A program made the position numbers and the translations under genes. From Rhabditoides inermis (lineage: Eukaryota > Nematoda > Chromadorea > Rhabditida > Rhabditidae): a DNA stretch of 64,000 nt. The notes under the pieces are model-generated. The model was not told the origin of the DNA. It did no database searches and was given only the letters and a program-made list of their open reading frames with translations. The stretch's first letter is position 1, and the number at the start of each line of letters is the position of its first letter. The stretch spans positions 560,001 to 624,000 of the forward strand of contig CAWZYM010000307.1 of NCBI GenBank assembly GCA_963966185.1, read 5' to 3'. Positions 61,501 to 64,000 of the stretch are shown here, piece after piece.

Positions 61501-63275
61501 GTGTCCCTCGATCAGCACCTGCCCCACCAGATGCTGCCCCTACAGGCAGCTGTCACCGATCAACGTGAGTACACCTCGTCTGTCTCCCATCAGCCATGTC
61601 CTCTGTTCAGATGCGGGTCCTTCCAAATGTGCCGTGGAGGAGGAGGAGGGTGAGGAGCAGATCGAGGTGGTGCGTGGCGCGGACGACGAGGACCTGATGG
61701 AAATGAGGGAGGAGCGGTCGCGTCTCGACTCGGAGGACTCGGCAGCCGAGAGTGAGTGGGCAGAGGGAGAGGGAGGGAGGGTGTGATGTGTGTGGTCTGT
61801 GCACCGTTGACATAGCTGTCGTCTATTCGGACACATTGCGTTCGCGTGTTCCGTTCTGTGCACTGTGCCCTTCTCTCTCCTTTAGTAATTGGGCGATGCG
61901 GTCTGGCTCCTCTCTTATTCGCTGATATGGCATGCACTTCTCTCTCTTTTTAGCGTTTTTGCTGGCTGTTAATCTTTTTGTCATCGAAATGTGTGGGGAT
62001 TTCTTATGTCGCTTTTTTCTCTTCTCTCTGCAGTACTTGCTTGGGGGCGTTGAGTATGAGATGTTCCTGTTCTAATCCGACGTAATCCGATATCACGTGT
62101 CGTCTCAGTCACTCTCAGTGCACGCCTATTTGTTTGTGAGTGAGAGCGAACAGTTTGCGTATCTCTCTTTTGTAATGATACTTTGAGTAGCCTAGGCAAC
62201 GCTCTCTCTCTCTCACTAGATCGCCGCTTCCGTTTTTGTATGTTTATGAGAGAGGAGGGGAGGCTGGCAGCGTCAACTTGGCACTGTACACTTATGAGTG
62301 AGTGGATTGTGTAGAGAGTAGCATAGTTGATATGCATGCATAGACACCGCAAACGTCCTGTCTATTTGGAGTGCTCGCTTGCAGAGACGTATGTGAGGGG
62401 ATGGGGGAAAGAGGCGAGCGAGTCCGTTTCCTCCCATCTCATCTCCTCTCTAGCCCCTCCCTCATTATTAGACGGTGTTCGTCGCCCCTCCGAGTAGCAT
62501 CCTGAGCTGAGTGTGAAGCCCAGCTTGCGACTAGACATGCTGTAGTTGTTGCTCTGTTGTCAACACTGGTCGTGAGGGTTTGTCTGCCATCCAGCCATCT
62601 ATGGCGACAAATGTGTTGAGTGCGTTGTGGGCATGGACGACCTTCGGCCTTGGCGCGCCTTGATTTGCCACGCGCGCCGCGTTGATTCGCACGCGCGACT
62701 CGCACGACCTTATTAATTTCAAAGCTTTCCTTTTCTTCTCCTTCTGCCTTCCTTGACTTTTCTCTGTGTGTTTTCTGATGTGACGCGTGCTCTTTCTCAA
62801 CTGCACTAGTGCGGTGTGTGTTACATGGGCTGTTGCAAAGGCGGCGCGATAGGGGGCAAGTGAGAATGAGAGAGTGCACTTTGTGTGCAGAGTGAACACG
62901 CACGTGCCTGATAATTCGCGTCGCCCACCTCTCCCCCTTCTCTCTATAGCCGATGTGCCTGCCAAGTGCTAGTCGAACGTTTTTGTCGCTTGCCGCTCGT
63001 TCGTCGCTTCTTTCTGCACCACATTCAATCTACGATCTAGTCTTCGTATTGAGTGGCCTCGGTTTGGCCGTCTTTCCATGTACTCTTACGTTTCCGATTT
63101 TCGTGGCTGCATACACCATGGTGTTGTGTTTCAGTGGGCACCCTGGATTGGCTGTTGGACCAACACGTGGCCGAGCCGGCCCGATCCGCCATACGAGCAT
63201 CCATCGCCGCCTCACAGAGCACACTCGAACAGCGCGTCGACGAGGTGAGCAGCGCCGTCCTCTCTCTCTCTCTCG

Positions 63276-63319
<44 letters not shown>

Positions 63320-63590
63320 ACCCTCCCTCTTGCAGCTCTCATCAGAAGCTGTCCTCCTTCGTGCCGAGAACACTCGCCTCCGCATTACTAACATGATGTT
63401 GACTGCGCAGCTGCCGCCGGAGCTGAAGGAACTGCACGGAGTGAAAACTGAGGGCAAGCAGATGATGGCCCCGCCCACTCTCGCCCCGCCCCCTGTCAAG
63501 AAGATGTCGTCTGATATGTCGAAGGGAGACGTGTCGCAGCTGAAGAGCAGTCAGCTCATGCAGTTGCTCATTCAGCAGCACAATGCCTAG
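57943..63590 (+). CDS. SKI/SNO-family transcriptional co-repressor
   Basis: SKI/SNO proteins bind SMADs in the nucleus and repress TGF-beta target genes. Ten exons (57943-58161, 58207-58406, 59492-59611, 59660-59776, 60374-60479, 61074-61142, 61321-61564, 61611-61751, 63135-63244, 63336-63590) give 526 residues in phase. After a Ser/Pro N-terminus comes the DHD (SKI/DAC) domain: FEVTILGQQLAAFAVGGEPRVCF, VHLQQASPAQLRALQ, RMSDAERVEAELR. The SMAD4-binding SAND-like domain follows, with CSCGSFFHGKDWVKHEC and the hallmark TQHWGLDANKW. The C-terminal half has an acidic stretch and a helical segment (LSSEAVLLRAENTRLRITNMM) that may form a coiled coil. Second-intron donor is GC (AAG/GCGAGT). The nematode counterpart would be daf-5. 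An extra exon inside the 1.4-kb eighth intron cannot be excluded. Confidence 0.88.
58407..59491 (+). other. SKI intron, 1.1 kb
   Basis: GC donor, then a CT run 85 bp in (58491-58528). The rest has runs of G and C but no recognised gene. Confidence 0.6.
58491..58528 (+). repeat. (CT)n microsatellite
   Basis: Uninterrupted run in the second SKI intron. Confidence 0.95.
59777..60373 (+). other. SKI intron, 0.6 kb
   Basis: Purine-rich around 60200-60245; no gene recognised. Confidence 0.55.
60480..61073 (+). other. SKI intron, 0.6 kb
   Basis: Mixed composition with GAGTGAGAGTGAGAG near 60827; nothing further recognised. Confidence 0.55.
61752..63134 (+). other. SKI intron, 1.4 kb
   Basis: Contains many short CTCTC and GAGAG blocks and the direct/inverted words GGCGCGCC..GCGCGCCGCG around 62652-62700. 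No exon was needed to keep the frame. Confidence 0.55.
63260..63316 (+). repeat. (CT)n forming the tract of the last SKI intron
   Basis: The run fills most of a 91-nt intron and ends about 19 bp before the acceptor, so it serves as an extended polypyrimidine tract. Confidence 0.95.
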
Positions 63591-64000
63591 AAGTACAAGA
63601 GAGCACAAACTACCTCTATTCACCCCCGTTTCACGTTGTCACATGTTCTATTTGTGTTTGTGTACATAGCTTTGTCTATCGGGTCCTGCCCCACTGTGGG
63701 GCACCATTCCTACTTGTAATTAGCCTAGTTGAGACGGATTAGATACTTTCGAAACAACCCGTTATATATCTATTTTGTATGATGATGAGATACAATTGTT
63801 TTGTGCGTGAGTGTCCTGTAAGTTACCTGTTACACCATTACCCAGCCAAGTGTATTTGATGTTTTGGAGAGATGTATACTGTTAATAAAACGTTCAGAAA
63901 TCTAGTAATATTTCTTAAATAATGTTCAAACATTGAAACGTTTTTTTGTTCATGTTTGCGGCTTGCACATTTAATTGGTCACTCATATTGAATAATTTCG
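63591..64000 (+). other. 3' UTR of the SKI gene and downstream flank
   Basis: AATAAA at 63884-63889 in a GTTAATAAAACG context is the likely polyadenylation signal, giving a 3' UTR of about 310 nt. The remaining 100 bp are AT-rich and show no gene. Confidence 0.7.

Noticed and set aside
62439..62965. 154- and 144-codon minus-strand frames in the SKI intron
   Set aside because: Arg/Ala/His-rich low-complexity readings without splice support or recognisable domain.

Overview
The window is nuclear DNA of a small, gene-dense invertebrate animal. The genes are intron-rich and spliced with GT-AG (occasionally GC-AG) introns, many only about 45-60 nt long, and they encode animal-type proteins: an atypical PKC with PB1, C1 and kinase domains, a SKI/SNO co-repressor, a CALHM channel, a paraoxonase, and USP25/28. 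A Bel/Pao LTR retrotransposon, a non-LTR reverse transcriptase and tRNA-derived SINE-like copies support this. I cannot name the species; a protostome is a guess from gene compactness. Exon chains were built by hand from splice signals, phase and family alignment. For the USP, ALG2, aPKC, SKI and peroxiredoxin models the summed exon length is divisible by three and gives a protein of plausible family size.

Layout. 1-2334: 3' half of a GMP synthase gene, cut by the window edge. 3094-3878 (minus): a Cys-rich coiled-coil protein sharing a 352-bp divergent promoter with SF3A1 (4231-7826, plus). 7940-about 14985: a Bel/Pao element with a tRNA-Gly primer-binding site, broken by a frameshift and a small insertion. 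14985-18253: a second, 5'-truncated GMP synthase copy almost identical to the first, including introns. 18782-21741: paraoxonase-like gene with a LINE fragment in an intron. 21742-23887: repeat-rich spacer. 23888-25407: CALHM channel. 25594-25904 (minus): possible 72-codon gene. 26446-34484: USP25/28-like deubiquitinase with 37 exons. 35015-38136: ALG2 mannosyltransferase. 38567-40909: 2-Cys peroxiredoxin with an upstream alternative exon carrying a nuclear-localisation-like segment. 41789-57430: atypical PKC, whose 3' introns are swollen by repeats, including a 2.98-kb element with long terminal inverted repeats and a 9-bp target duplication. 57943-63590: SKI/SNO homologue.

The genes do not form one pathway; they are housekeeping and signalling genes packed together, mostly on the plus strand. 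The points that most deserve follow-up are the GMP synthase duplication joined to the Bel/Pao 3' end, apparent ultra-short introns in SF3A1 (itself a splicing factor), the alternative N-terminus of the peroxiredoxin, and the Mutator-like element inside the aPKC gene.
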